40,195 nt of DNA from Verrucomicrobiota bacterium (GTDB lineage: Bacteria > Bacteroidota > Bacteroidia > Flavobacteriales_E > Vicingaceae). Shown piece after piece: positions 22,794 to 31,473 of the stretch. The stretch spans positions 1 to 40,195 of the forward strand of contig PAVT01000030.1 in assembly GCA_002713165.1 (NCBI GenBank). The letters are read 5' to 3'. The notes under the pieces are model-generated. The model saw nothing but the letters and a program-made list of their open reading frames with translations. It had not been told where the DNA came from and made no database searches. Within the stretch, counting starts at the first letter, position 1. Each line of letters starts with the position of its first letter. Both the position numbers and the translations under genes were made by a program.

Positions 22794-23467
22794 AGCTAGC
22801 AGGTTTTATCCTCTTATCCTTTTTTAGCACATTACTATTTGCCCAGGAGAGCAAAGAAATGTTGATCCTTCAAATGGAAGGGAATAACTACCTAAGAGAA
22901 AGTTTTGATGAAGCAGGCAAGATTATCAGAAAAGATCTATTGAAAGTAGGTAAACTAAATGAATCAAAAGATCAGCTATCTGTAAAGGTGAAGGTATACA
23001 ATTACGGCAAAAGCGGGAACATTGAAGATAGTTCAGAAACCAAATACACCTGTAATCCAAAAGACGAAAAAATATTAATGAATATATTTCCTTTTGCAGC
23101 ATTTAGTAGCGACAAAACAGTTAAGGTTCAATTAAATAGTAAATTTGGACTGTATCCTAGCCCTATGAAAGTAGACTCAACATTAGATGACATTGCTTTT
23201 ACAGTCTCAATTGAAGGGGGCACCCTAGGTTTTTTCGGGACTAACAGTAAAGGAACAATATCTAATCGAAAAGTTGTGGTTTATGATCCTACTTCCAATG
23301 TTTACACTTTACTATCAAGAATAACAATAAAGTCTTTTCTTTTTGGACTCAATTTCAATACAATAAGCTATGCCGTCAAAGAAAAGATTCATTCGAATAA
23401 GGGGGTATTACAACAAGTTTTTAAAGAGCCATCAGGAGAATACTTTACGATTAAATTGAAGCAATAA
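22790..23467 (+). CDS. Secreted protein of unknown function
   Basis: 225 aa with a signal peptide (LAGFILLSFFSTLLFAQ). The mature part is mostly beta strands with charged turns (LLKVGKLNESKDQLSVKVKVYNYGKSG; VVVYDPTSNVYTLLSRI). No lipobox, repeats or recognisable domain. I do not recognise a family. It overlaps the PRPP synthetase stop by 4 bases and is 3 bases from PPK2, so it is embedded in a cytosolic nucleotide operon though it should be exported. Its relation to the neighbours is unclear. Confidence 0.65.
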   Translation: MKLAGFILLSFFSTLLFAQESKEMLILQMEGNNYLRESFDEAGKIIRKDLLKVGKLNESKDQLSVKVKVYNYGKSGNIEDSSETKYTCNPKDEKILMNIFPFAAFSSDKTVKVQLNSKFGLYPSPMKVDSTLDDIAFTVSIEGGTLGFFGTNSKGTISNRKVVVYDPTSNVYTLLSRITIKSFLFGLNFNTISYAVKEKIHSNKGVLQQVFKEPSGEYFTIKLKQ

Positions 23468-23470
23468 GCC

Positions 23471-24205
23471 ATGAAAAAATTAATCGAAATATCAGCTATG
23501 CCACCAAATTACTTGACGAAAAAAGAATGTAAGGAGCAACTTACTGTTTTTCATAAACAATTATTTAAATTACAAAATAGGTTTTATGCTGATGGGCGTT
23601 TTGGTATGTTGATAATTCTTCAAGGAATGGACACATCAGGCAAAGATGGTACAATTAGGCATGTAATGAGTTGCATAAACCCAATGGGACTTCAGGTAAA
23701 ATCGTTCAAAAAACCTACTGAAGAAGAACAGCAACATGATTTTTTATGGCGGGTTTATCCTCACATTCCCGCTAAAAGCATGATTCAAGTATTTAATCGG
23801 TCTTATTTTGAAGATATTCTTGTCCCCTCAGTGAACAATACCATAAATGAAGAAAGGATCAATCATCGGTATAAATTAATTAATCAAATAGAAGAACACC
23901 TCCTTAAAAACGATATTCATGTTATCAAATTTTTCCTTCATATCTCAAAAGAAGAACAAGCTGAACGAATAAGGGAGCGACTAACAGAACCCCACAAGAG
24001 ATGGAAATATGATGTAGAAGATAAAAATGCAGCAAAAAAGTGGAACGATTATGAAAAAATATATGATCAGATCATTTCAGATTGCACCCATGTTCCTTGG
24101 AACATCATCCCAGCAGATAAACGATGGTATAGAAACTACAAGGTCGCAAAAACCTTAGTCGAATATCTTGAAAAATTAAATTTAAAATACCCTCAACCTA
24201 AATAA
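23471..24205 (+). CDS. ppk2: Polyphosphate kinase 2 (PPK2-family polyphosphate:nucleotide phosphotransferase)
   Basis: 244 aa, a single PPK2 domain. Walker A is GMDTSGKDGT (residues 52-61), the first Asp of the catalytic pair lies in FNRSYFEDIL (Arg110 region), and RERLTEPHKRWKY forms the lid. The HDFLWRV and NRSxxED form recalls class III enzymes, which phosphorylate both AMP and ADP from polyphosphate; class I has different residues here. Direction in the cell is towards recharging nucleotides. It follows the secreted unknown by 3 bases and precedes a copper ATPase by 12, so it may supply ATP to the same stress response. Confidence 0.9.
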   Translation: MKKLIEISAMPPNYLTKKECKEQLTVFHKQLFKLQNRFYADGRFGMLIILQGMDTSGKDGTIRHVMSCINPMGLQVKSFKKPTEEEQQHDFLWRVYPHIPAKSMIQVFNRSYFEDILVPSVNNTINEERINHRYKLINQIEEHLLKNDIHVIKFFLHISKEEQAERIRERLTEPHKRWKYDVEDKNAAKKWNDYEKIYDQIISDCTHVPWNIIPADKRWYRNYKVAKTLVEYLEKLNLKYPQPK

Positions 24206-24217
24206 AATACAACGATT

Positions 24218-26272
24218 ATGGAACAGCATTCACACGAACATATGAATCACAATAAGGAAGACCATGCTAGAATGAATCATGGAAGTGATCACAATTCTAA
24301 TCCTTCTCATGGACACATGGGACATGACCATCATAAAATGATGGTCGAGGATTTTAAAAAACGCTTTTGGGTCTCCACAGCCATTACTATCCCGATCTTG
24401 TTTTTCTCTCCAATGATTCAAGGATTTTTTGGATATGATATTTTACTTCCTGGCAACCCTTATATCCTTTTTGCACTTTCCTCTTTTGTCTACTTCTGGG
24501 GAGGTTGGCCTTTCCTAAAAGGATTTTATAAGGAAATAAAGTCAAAAGGGCCCGGTATGATGACACTCATATCAATGGCCATTAGTGTTGCCTACTTTTA
24601 CAGTTCTGCTACTGTATTTGGCTTAGATGGGGAGGATTTTTTCTGGGAATTGAGTACCCTAATCGTAATCATGCTATTGGGGCATTGGTTAGAGATGAAA
24701 TCGGTTCTAGGTGCTTCAAAAGCTCTTCAATTATTGGTAAGTATGTTGCCCTCAGAAGCCCATCGGCTTAATGGTGAAACCATAGAAGAGGTGAAATTGG
24801 AAGACTTGCTTAAAGGCGATCTAATACTTATTAAACCCGGAGAGAAAGTTCCTGCTGATGGAATCATTTCAGAAGGCTCAAGTTATTTGAATGAGTCAAT
24901 GCTAACAGGCGAATCTAAACCCGCAAAAAAGGAAATAAATGATAAAGTCATAGGTGGTTCTATTAATGGAAACAGCACGTTAAAGGTTAAAGTAGAACAT
25001 ACTGGGCAGGACAGCTATTTGAATAAAGTGATTAAGATGGTAGATGAAGCACAGAGGACAAAGTCCAAGATGCAAAATCTTTCTGATCGTGCTGCGAAGT
25101 GGTTAACCTACGTTGCTCTTGCTATTGGTTTCGGCACACTTACCGTTTGGTTAATTCTCGGTTTTCCTTTTGTTTATGCTTTAGAACGCATGGTAACGGT
25201 AATGGTTATCGCTTGCCCTCATGCATTAGGGCTTGCAATTCCTTTAGTTGTAGCTATTTCAACTGCAGTTTCGGCACAAAATGGGTTGTTAATTAGGAAT
25301 AGAACAGCTTTTGAAGAGTCTCGGAAAATCTCTGCTCTTTTATTTGATAAAACAGGCACATTAACAAAAGGCGATTTTGGAGTTACACGAATTGAATCTG
25401 TCAATGAAAAATATAGTTCTGAAGAGGTTTTAAGGCTCGCAAGTTCATTGGAGCAAAGTTCTGAACATCCAATTGCTGTCGGGATTGTGAAGAAAGTTAA
25501 AGAGAACAATATCACCATTCCAAAGCTTGAAAATTTCAATTCGATTACTGGAAAAGGTGTAGAAGCTAATGTAGAAGGGAAAAAAATTAAGGTAGTTAGT
25601 CCTGGCTTTTTGAGGGATGAAAAAATAACTATTCCAAAAGATGCCTACAGTGATGCTGCAGAAACAGTAGTTTTTGTTTTGATAGATGGGAAATTGGCGG
25701 GTTATATTGCCTTGGCCGATGAAATTAGGCCTGAATCTGCAGCCGCAATTAAAGTATTTAAAAAGAATAATATAAGAGTATTAATGGCTACTGGTGACAA
25801 TGAAAAAACAGCAAAAGCTGTAAGCGATAAACTTGGGTTGGATGGCTATTTTGCTGAGGTATTACCACACCAAAAAGTAGAAATCGTAGAAAAACTTCAA
25901 AGTGAAAGCGAATTTGTAGCCATGACAGGTGATGGTGTAAATGATGCTCCAGCTTTAGCACAAGCAAATGTTGGAATTGCTGTCGGCTCAGGTACAGATG
26001 TTGCAGCTGAAACTGCTGATATCATTCTGGTCAATAGCAATCCACAAGATATTGCCAATCTAATCCTATTCGGAAAGGCTACTTACAGAAAAATGATTCA
26101 AAACCTTATTTGGGCTACTGCTTACAATGTAATCGCAATTCCATTAGCTGCTGGAGTATTGTATTCTTCAGGCTTTGTGTTAGGACCTGCGATAGGTGCA
26201 GTGTTCATGAGTTTAAGTACAGTAATTGTTGCCTTAAATGCACAACTGCTAAAAAAGCAAATAAAACATTAA
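24218..26272 (+). CDS. copB: CopB-type P1B copper-transporting ATPase
   Basis: 684 aa. The N-terminus has no HMA domain; it is a His/Met-rich tract (HSHEHMNHNKEDHARMNHG, residues 3-40), as in CopB. The transmembrane metal site is CPH (333-335, IACPHALGLA) rather than CPC, the signature of the P1B-3 subgroup (Cu2+/Cu+/Ag+ export). ATPase signatures: TGES (229-232), DKTGT (377-381, phosphorylated Asp377), and MTGDGVNDAPALAQANVGIAVGSGTDVA. About eight membrane helices. It removes copper from the cytosol with ATP. It precedes a metal-binding lipoprotein by 29 bases and lies 12 bases after PPK2. Confidence 0.94.
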   Translation: MEQHSHEHMNHNKEDHARMNHGSDHNSNPSHGHMGHDHHKMMVEDFKKRFWVSTAITIPILFFSPMIQGFFGYDILLPGNPYILFALSSFVYFWGGWPFLKGFYKEIKSKGPGMMTLISMAISVAYFYSSATVFGLDGEDFFWELSTLIVIMLLGHWLEMKSVLGASKALQLLVSMLPSEAHRLNGETIEEVKLEDLLKGDLILIKPGEKVPADGIISEGSSYLNESMLTGESKPAKKEINDKVIGGSINGNSTLKVKVEHTGQDSYLNKVIKMVDEAQRTKSKMQNLSDRAAKWLTYVALAIGFGTLTVWLILGFPFVYALERMVTVMVIACPHALGLAIPLVVAISTAVSAQNGLLIRNRTAFEESRKISALLFDKTGTLTKGDFGVTRIESVNEKYSSEEVLRLASSLEQSSEHPIAVGIVKKVKENNITIPKLENFNSITGKGVEANVEGKKIKVVSPGFLRDEKITIPKDAYSDAAETVVFVLIDGKLAGYIALADEIRPESAAAIKVFKKNNIRVLMATGDNEKTAKAVSDKLGLDGYFAEVLPHQKVEIVEKLQSESEFVAMTGDGVNDAPALAQANVGIAVGSGTDVAAETADIILVNSNPQDIANLILFGKATYRKMIQNLIWATAYNVIAIPLAAGVLYSSGFVLGPAIGAVFMSLSTVIVALNAQLLKKQIKH

Positions 26273-26301
26273 TTTAACCCTTAATTTAAAAGCCATTAAA
26301 T

Positions 26302-26598
26302 ATGAAAAAGTCAGTTTTAACAATTACAATCGCTACAGCATTTTTCTTTACCAGTTCAGTAATTCTTAGTAGTTGCGAAGGAGAGCAGAAACAAAAAACA
26401 GAAGAGCATGAGCATGCAGAAGGAAATGAACATGAAAATATGGAGCAAGGGCATGAACATGATGCAATGGAAGAAGATTCATCTTTAAATATGACTCATG
26501 CTTGTCCAATGCACCCTGAAGTGAAGGGAAAAGAAGGCGACCACTGTTCAAAATGTGATATGGCGCTAGAGGTGATTTCTGTAAGTAAACCAAAATAG
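26302..26598 (+). CDS. Lipoprotein with heavy-metal-binding domain
   Basis: 98 aa. A lipobox (VILSSC, Cys25) leads to a His/Glu/Met-rich linker (HEHAEGNEHENMEQGHEHDAM). At the C-terminus is a short Cys/His domain: HACPMHPEVKGKEGDHCSKC, with DM just after. This CPMHPE...C..C pattern is the heavy-metal-binding domain seen at the N-terminus of CusB and some copper ATPases. It likely traps copper at the periplasmic membrane face, handing it to or receiving it from the CopB pump encoded just upstream. Confidence 0.88.
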   Translation: MKKSVLTITIATAFFFTSSVILSSCEGEQKQKTEEHEHAEGNEHENMEQGHEHDAMEEDSSLNMTHACPMHPEVKGKEGDHCSKCDMALEVISVSKPK

Positions 26599-26639
26599 AA
26601 GCGATTAGAAGCACATTTATTCAATTAAATCATTTAGAA

Positions 26640-28718
26640 ATGCAAGCCATTCAACATCAAATAGTTTTACTGCTGGGACTTACTTTAATTTCTTTTAGTA
26701 CATTTTTTGCTCAGAACATTGAAAAAAGGGAGCCCTGCTACTTTGATGAACTCAAGTCAAAACAATCAGTATTACATTCAGAGAACCTTATTCAGAGCTT
26801 TCTTTCAAATAAAAAAGCCAGGCAAAATCAAAAAAGTGGCTCGGATACCATTCGTGTAATTCCTATGGTGGTACACGTCATTCACAATGGAGGACCTGAA
26901 AACATTTCTATGGCTCAGATTAATAGTTCAATACAAATAATCAATGAAGATTTTGGTAAACTAGCTGGTACCAATGGCGCTGGAAACGGAGTTGATACAA
27001 GAGTTCGGTTTTGTTTGGCTAAAAAAGACCCTAAGGGCAATTGTACTGATGGAGTGGTTAGAATAAAAAGTAGCTTAACTATACATCAAACTTCACAAAG
27101 AGCCCTGTTAAAGGAACTAAGCTTCTGGGACAATACACGCTATTTGAACATGTATGTGGTGCAAAGCATTAATGGAAATGTTGGAGGTTATGCCTCATTT
27201 CCGGGCGGACCAGCCGGAGGAGACGGAATAGTTGTTCGTCATGATTTGGTTGGAAACATAGGTAGCTCTGTTGGAATTGGAAGAACTACTACCCATGAAA
27301 TAGGGCATTGGTTTGGATTATACCATACCTTCAATAATGGATGTGGAGTAGATACATGCAGTAGCGGGGACTTTGTTTGTGATACACCTCCTCAATCCGC
27401 TCCCAGTTATACATGTGCTACACTAAATACCTGCTCTAATGACGTTCCTGACGTAAATGATCTAAAAGAAAATTATATGAATTATACACCAGATACATGC
27501 ATGGATATGCTTACCAATGGTCAGAAACAGAGAATGCATGCCACACTCGATACCATAAGAACTTTAATATGGAAGCAAAGCAATTTGGTATTTACGGGAT
27601 GCGATAGCAATTATTCGCCTCCTGCTAATTGTCCTGTAGTTGCTGATTTTGTTAGTCTAAACCGTTCCATCTGTAAAGGGAGTAGTATATCGTTTATGGA
27701 TAGATCACTCAATGAGGCCACTACATTTAACTGGTCTTTTCCAGGAGGTAATCCATCCTCATCAACCTTACAGAATCCGATAATTAGATACGACAGTGTT
27801 GGTAGTTTTCAAGTTAGATTGATTGCTTCAGATTCCACAAGTTCGGATACTATGTTGATTAACAATTATATTACAGTAAAAACCCCTGGGCTTGGCGATT
27901 CACTCTCTTTTTATGATGACTTCGATTTAGGAGTTTTTCCAGCAAATGGCTTAACGCTAAATAATCAAGATAGTGGAGTAACATGGCAGATTGATTCTCA
28001 GGCATCTGTCTCTGGCAATTATTCAATTAAAATAAATAATCTAATAAATACCAATTACGGTTCTGCTGATGAGATTATATTGCCTTATCTTGATTTAACA
28101 ACTGCCATAAGTAACAAATACTTATTTATGTCATTTGATTGGGCCTATGCAAAGGCTGATCCTACTTTTTCAGATGAACTGATTGTCAAAATATCTACTG
28201 ATTGTGGCCTTAGCTTTAATCAAATTTTTTATCGCAGTCAAGGCAGTTTGACTACAGCACCTCGGCAAACAACTCCTTTTATACCCACAGCAACTCAATG
28301 GAGGAAGGCCAACATATCACTAAGTGCTTATAGAAATAGCGATTATGTTCAGATCCGAATTATCAATGTTCCCGATGGAGGAAATAACCTCTATCTTGAT
28401 AACATATATGTGGGTAATAACTTAGGAATCCTAACAAGCTTGGACGACATGGTAGAAAAATCCAATCCGTCCAAAATTTATCCTAATCCTGCCAATGACA
28501 TGGTTACCATTGATTTTGGAGAACCAAAAAAGGATCGATCACGATTATCAGTAGTAAACATTAACGGAAAATTAATAAGGCAGTTTGATCTTCGAAATCA
28601 TGAAATGAATGATGGCTTGTTTCACTTTTCAGTAACCGATTTACCCAATGGGTTCTATTATGTAAAACTAGATGATGACTTGAGTAGAAAAGTATTTAAA
28701 TTATTAGTAGTTAATTAA
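26640..28718 (+). CDS. Secreted M43 (pappalysin/cytophagalysin) metalloprotease, T9SS cargo
   Basis: 692 aa. Signal peptide (IVLLLGLTLISFSTFFAQ), a propeptide-like region, then an M43 zinc protease domain (about 70-320). The site is HEIGHWFGLYH (His219, Glu220, His223, His229) and the Met-turn region ENYMNYTPDTCMDML. A PKD-type domain follows (about 340-410, VVADFVSLNRSICKG... FNWSFPGGNPSS), then a jelly-roll-like domain (about 425-600) and a T9SS type A sorting tail (KIYPNPANDMVTIDFG to VFKLLVVN). It should be exported across the outer membrane and cleaved or anchored there. It follows the metal lipoprotein by 41 bases and may be a separate unit. Confidence 0.9.
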   Translation: MQAIQHQIVLLLGLTLISFSTFFAQNIEKREPCYFDELKSKQSVLHSENLIQSFLSNKKARQNQKSGSDTIRVIPMVVHVIHNGGPENISMAQINSSIQIINEDFGKLAGTNGAGNGVDTRVRFCLAKKDPKGNCTDGVVRIKSSLTIHQTSQRALLKELSFWDNTRYLNMYVVQSINGNVGGYASFPGGPAGGDGIVVRHDLVGNIGSSVGIGRTTTHEIGHWFGLYHTFNNGCGVDTCSSGDFVCDTPPQSAPSYTCATLNTCSNDVPDVNDLKENYMNYTPDTCMDMLTNGQKQRMHATLDTIRTLIWKQSNLVFTGCDSNYSPPANCPVVADFVSLNRSICKGSSISFMDRSLNEATTFNWSFPGGNPSSSTLQNPIIRYDSVGSFQVRLIASDSTSSDTMLINNYITVKTPGLGDSLSFYDDFDLGVFPANGLTLNNQDSGVTWQIDSQASVSGNYSIKINNLINTNYGSADEIILPYLDLTTAISNKYLFMSFDWAYAKADPTFSDELIVKISTDCGLSFNQIFYRSQGSLTTAPRQTTPFIPTATQWRKANISLSAYRNSDYVQIRIINVPDGGNNLYLDNIYVGNNLGILTSLDDMVEKSNPSKIYPNPANDMVTIDFGEPKKDRSRLSVVNINGKLIRQFDLRNHEMNDGLFHFSVTDLPNGFYYVKLDDDLSRKVFKLLVVN

Positions 28719-28760
28719 AAGAAGCGATAAGAGAGATGAGTAAATTGCCATATTAATTTT

Positions 28761-29271
28761 ATGCTGGTGAAGACTCTGTTAATTCTTCAGATAAAACTGG
28801 GAGGTGCAAGCATCCGAGGGGTAGTGAAGGATTCTCATAATGGCGAACCTCTTAGGTAAGCTAGAGTGGGTTTGATGGGTTCTGATCAAGGAACGGTCAC
28901 AGATGTAGAAATTAAATTCATAATATTAGATCAAGGAGAAGGAAATTATACATTTATATTTTCCCTGGAATATCTACATTGCACCTTGTAGCCATTGAAG
29001 AATCAAGACACTATTATTGGATTCCATTAAAGGACAGCAACAAACTGACTATTCGAATCCTTGGAAAACACCTAGAGTACCATTAAAACCTATCTTAGGA
29101 AAAGAGGTACAATTTGCCTTTATTGCCTTTGCTGGATATGGAGAACAAGGTGATATTGATATTTACAACATATTAATTCGGGATTCTATCACCTCTATTG
29201 CTGAATTAAAAATCAATTCATCGATTATGTTGCATCCAAATCCCTTTAATCATATTATTTATAGACCTTAA
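28761..29271 (+). pseudogene. Wreck of a secreted, T9SS-tailed protein
   Basis: The 750-base stretch between 28718 and 29468 holds no intact gene. From 28761 the frame reads MLVKTLLILQIKLGGASIRG and then VVKDSHNGEPLR followed by TAA (28857) and then in the same frame ARVGLMGSDQGTVTDV. This is a carboxypeptidase-regulatory-like domain (GxVxD..GEPLxYAxVGLxGSxxGTxTD) with a stop where Tyr belongs. Further on, the ORF 29017-29271 reads VQFAFIAFAGYGEQGDIDIYNILI and then INSSIMLHPNPFNH, the end of a binding domain and the start of a sorting tail, in a different frame and truncated after the LHPNPF start. Several frame changes separate the two pieces. From 29272 to 29467 I see nothing. Confidence 0.65.
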
Positions 29272-29467
29272 TGAAAAAGATGTTGTCAAAGAAGGTTCCG
29301 AATTTATAATTTATTCGATTCTTGCTCACATTGTTCATCATTAATATATCAATTCAAGTAAATTGCAACTTGATATAGCTCAATTAGAAAGTGGTGTTCA
29401 CTTAGCATAGGTCAATACACCTTATCGCATTCTGAGAGAGTAGATTATGCTTAAATAATAAGGATGT

Positions 29468-29728
29468 ATGGAAATATCAGTTGAACTCACTTTGACACCT
29501 CTACAAGAGCAATTTGAAGAACCTATTATTCAATTTATAAAACGCTTACGTGCATCCGGTTTAACTGTTTTGGAGAACCCACTCAGCACTCAGGTGTATG
29601 GCAAATATGAGGATGTAATGCAATGCCTAAATACGGAGATTGAGCGTAGCTTTAAAGACTTAGATCATGTGGTTTTACTTATGAAAATAGTTAAAACAGA
29701 TCGAAGCGATTCTCGAGCAGAATTCTAA
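29468..29728 (+). CDS. MTH1187/YkoF-like thiamine-binding protein
   Basis: 86 aa, one ferredoxin-like alpha/beta domain of the DUF77/thiamine-binding family. Recognised from ISVELTLTPLQEQFEEPIIQFIKRLRASGLTVLENPLSTQVYGKYEDVMQCLNTEI: the SxElTLxPL start and the PLSTQVYG strand are characteristic. The family binds thiamine or related heterocycles; cellular role is poorly known, probably storage or sensing. It is likely a separate gene: debris lies upstream and a promoter candidate lies between it and the next gene. Confidence 0.82.
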   Translation: MEISVELTLTPLQEQFEEPIIQFIKRLRASGLTVLENPLSTQVYGKYEDVMQCLNTEIERSFKDLDHVVLLMKIVKTDRSDSRAEF

Positions 29729-29742
29729 ATTTTAGTTTCATA

Positions 29743-29771
29743 TTTGACTTGAAATCGGGAAAATAATTTTA
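29743..29771 (+). promoter_or_regulatory. Bacteroidota-type promoter candidate
   Basis: TTTG (29743-29746), 17 bases, then TAATTTTA (29764-29771), 7 of 8 matches to the -33 TTTG / -7 TAnnTTTG consensus. The start of transcription would fall near 29778, about 18 bases before the ATG of the channel gene at 29796. Confidence 0.4.
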
Positions 29772-29795
29772 TACCTTCCCACAGATTTTTAAGCC

Positions 29796-31466
29796 ATGAA
29801 ACAAACTACATTAAGGTTCGAAGTACAGATGATTCAAGAAGCCATTGAATTTGAGGATGGACGTCAGTTTGATCGCATGGCCAATGTTGAAAAATGGAAA
29901 GACAACGTCAAGGTTAGTTCGGCACGCATGGGTGCACCTACCATTGAAGAAATTTACCTTCAAATTGAAAGGGGTGAAGAAATCAACCTTAGCCAGTGTT
30001 ACATTAAAGATTTCTCCTTATCGACATACCGTAAAAACAAAGGATATGCCGATGACTACATCGTAGAACTCAATTCCTTTCAAGCAAGTCAATCATTTTT
30101 TGAAAGCGAAACTGCAACAGATTTTTCTTATTGCAATTTTAAAGGTAGGGTGAGTTCATTTGCGCAAAGCACCTTTAACAAAGCACGTGTAAATTTCAAT
30201 CACTCCCATTGTGCTGCAAGTCTCAATTTTAATCGAGCTGAATTTTACGCTGAAGAAGTCAGCTTTAAATTTGCTGAATTTGAAGAAGGGGATGTTCGCT
30301 TTTCTGCTTCCATCTTTGATTGCGAGAATGTACTTTTCGTCAATACCCGTTTTGGAGAAGGAAATGTAAACTTTAGACAGGCGGACTTTAAATGGTCGAA
30401 TGTCAATTTTCAATATTCTAGTTTTGATTTGGGCGATGTCAGCTTTGATAAAGCAATTTTTAAGGGAGAATCTTTAGACTTTAGAAAAATTGAGTTTGGC
30501 ACCGGAAAGGCAGAATTTAGACGTGTAGATTTTGGAAATGGCAACATTAATTTTTCAGAATCCGAATTCAAAGAAGGACGTATTAATTTTCGTCATTCCA
30601 TCTTTGGAGATGGGGAAAAGAAATTTGAAATGGTTGCCTTTGGCAATAACCAAGTTTCATTTGATGGTGCAAAATTTGGGAATGGCTTATTGTCATTTAA
30701 GGGTTCAAGTTTCGATGAATTGATCCTCACCGATTGTTTACTTGCTGGCCATTGTGATTTTAGGGTGGAGCGCGGGAATTTATTGGACCTTTCCTACTCC
30801 ATTGTTCGTGACATACTTGATTTGAAAGCAGGAGATCATCCCGTAACCTTAAAAACCTGGAAATTCGACGGACTCAAAAACATGGGTAAAATATTCATAT
30901 CGTGGGAAGAAAATCGCGCCTATGATTTGATCGATTCTCAGAAAGACAGCTCACTAGCTGCAAAAGCGAGCCAATTCAATTTATTGAAAGAAAGTTTTCA
31001 TCAAAATGGCAAATACAACTCTGAGGATAAAGCCTACGTAGCTTTCAAGCGTTTCGAAATGCGGGCTCATTTACATAATGGTCTAGATCGAAAGGGTATA
31101 AGAGCCCTAAGAGCCCGATTCTTTTACGGTTTTCAATGGCTGATTTTCGACAAGGCTGGTCTGTTTGCAACTGCTCCTATGCGCGTCTTTACGAGTATGC
31201 TTTTTGTACTCAGCTTTTTTGCTTTGCTTTATATAATATTACCGCATTTTGTACATGCAGAAATCGTTTCTTCTGTAGGCGACCCAGATCGCCTCAACAT
31301 AGTAGAAAAATCTTTCTACCATTCTGCCATCACATTTTTCACCATTGGTTATGGAGATTACTATCCCTCGGGGCATGTACGTTGGCTCTCCGCTGTTGAA
31401 GGTTGGGCTGGTGTATTCTTAATGTCTTATTTCACAGTAGCTTTCGTTCGAAAAATATTGCGTTAA
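29796..31466 (+). CDS. Pentapeptide-type repeat protein fused to K+-channel pore domain
   Basis: 556 aa. Residues about 95-320 consist of short repeats of the kind SFKFAEFEEGDVRFSASIF and VNFRQADF, with a Phe every five residues, which should fold as a right-handed quadrilateral beta-helix (pentapeptide family, divergent form). A mixed helical region follows (about 340-445). Then comes a transmembrane helix (about 461-483, FTSMLFVLSFFALLYIILP), a pore loop with the filter TIGYGD (GYG at 518-520) and a final helix (VEGWAGVFLMSYFTVAFV). So the beta-helix is the cytoplasmic module of a two-helix K+ channel. No signal peptide. The stop lies 7 bases from the stop of the convergent antiporter gene. 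What the beta-helix senses is unknown. Confidence 0.85.
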   Translation: MKQTTLRFEVQMIQEAIEFEDGRQFDRMANVEKWKDNVKVSSARMGAPTIEEIYLQIERGEEINLSQCYIKDFSLSTYRKNKGYADDYIVELNSFQASQSFFESETATDFSYCNFKGRVSSFAQSTFNKARVNFNHSHCAASLNFNRAEFYAEEVSFKFAEFEEGDVRFSASIFDCENVLFVNTRFGEGNVNFRQADFKWSNVNFQYSSFDLGDVSFDKAIFKGESLDFRKIEFGTGKAEFRRVDFGNGNINFSESEFKEGRINFRHSIFGDGEKKFEMVAFGNNQVSFDGAKFGNGLLSFKGSSFDELILTDCLLAGHCDFRVERGNLLDLSYSIVRDILDLKAGDHPVTLKTWKFDGLKNMGKIFISWEENRAYDLIDSQKDSSLAAKASQFNLLKESFHQNGKYNSEDKAYVAFKRFEMRAHLHNGLDRKGIRALRARFFYGFQWLIFDKAGLFATAPMRVFTSMLFVLSFFALLYIILPHFVHAEIVSSVGDPDRLNIVEKSFYHSAITFFTIGYGDYYPSGHVRWLSAVEGWAGVFLMSYFTVAFVRKILR

Positions 31467-31473
31467 TGACCCA

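Noticed and set aside
16029-24205. A complete archaeal NMP-to-RuBisCO pathway
   Set aside because: Neither RuBisCO nor ribose-1,5-bisphosphate isomerase is encoded in the window.
29017-29271. 84-aa ORF as an intact gene
   Set aside because: It has no proper start or signal and its end is a truncated T9SS tail, so it is part of the pseudogene.
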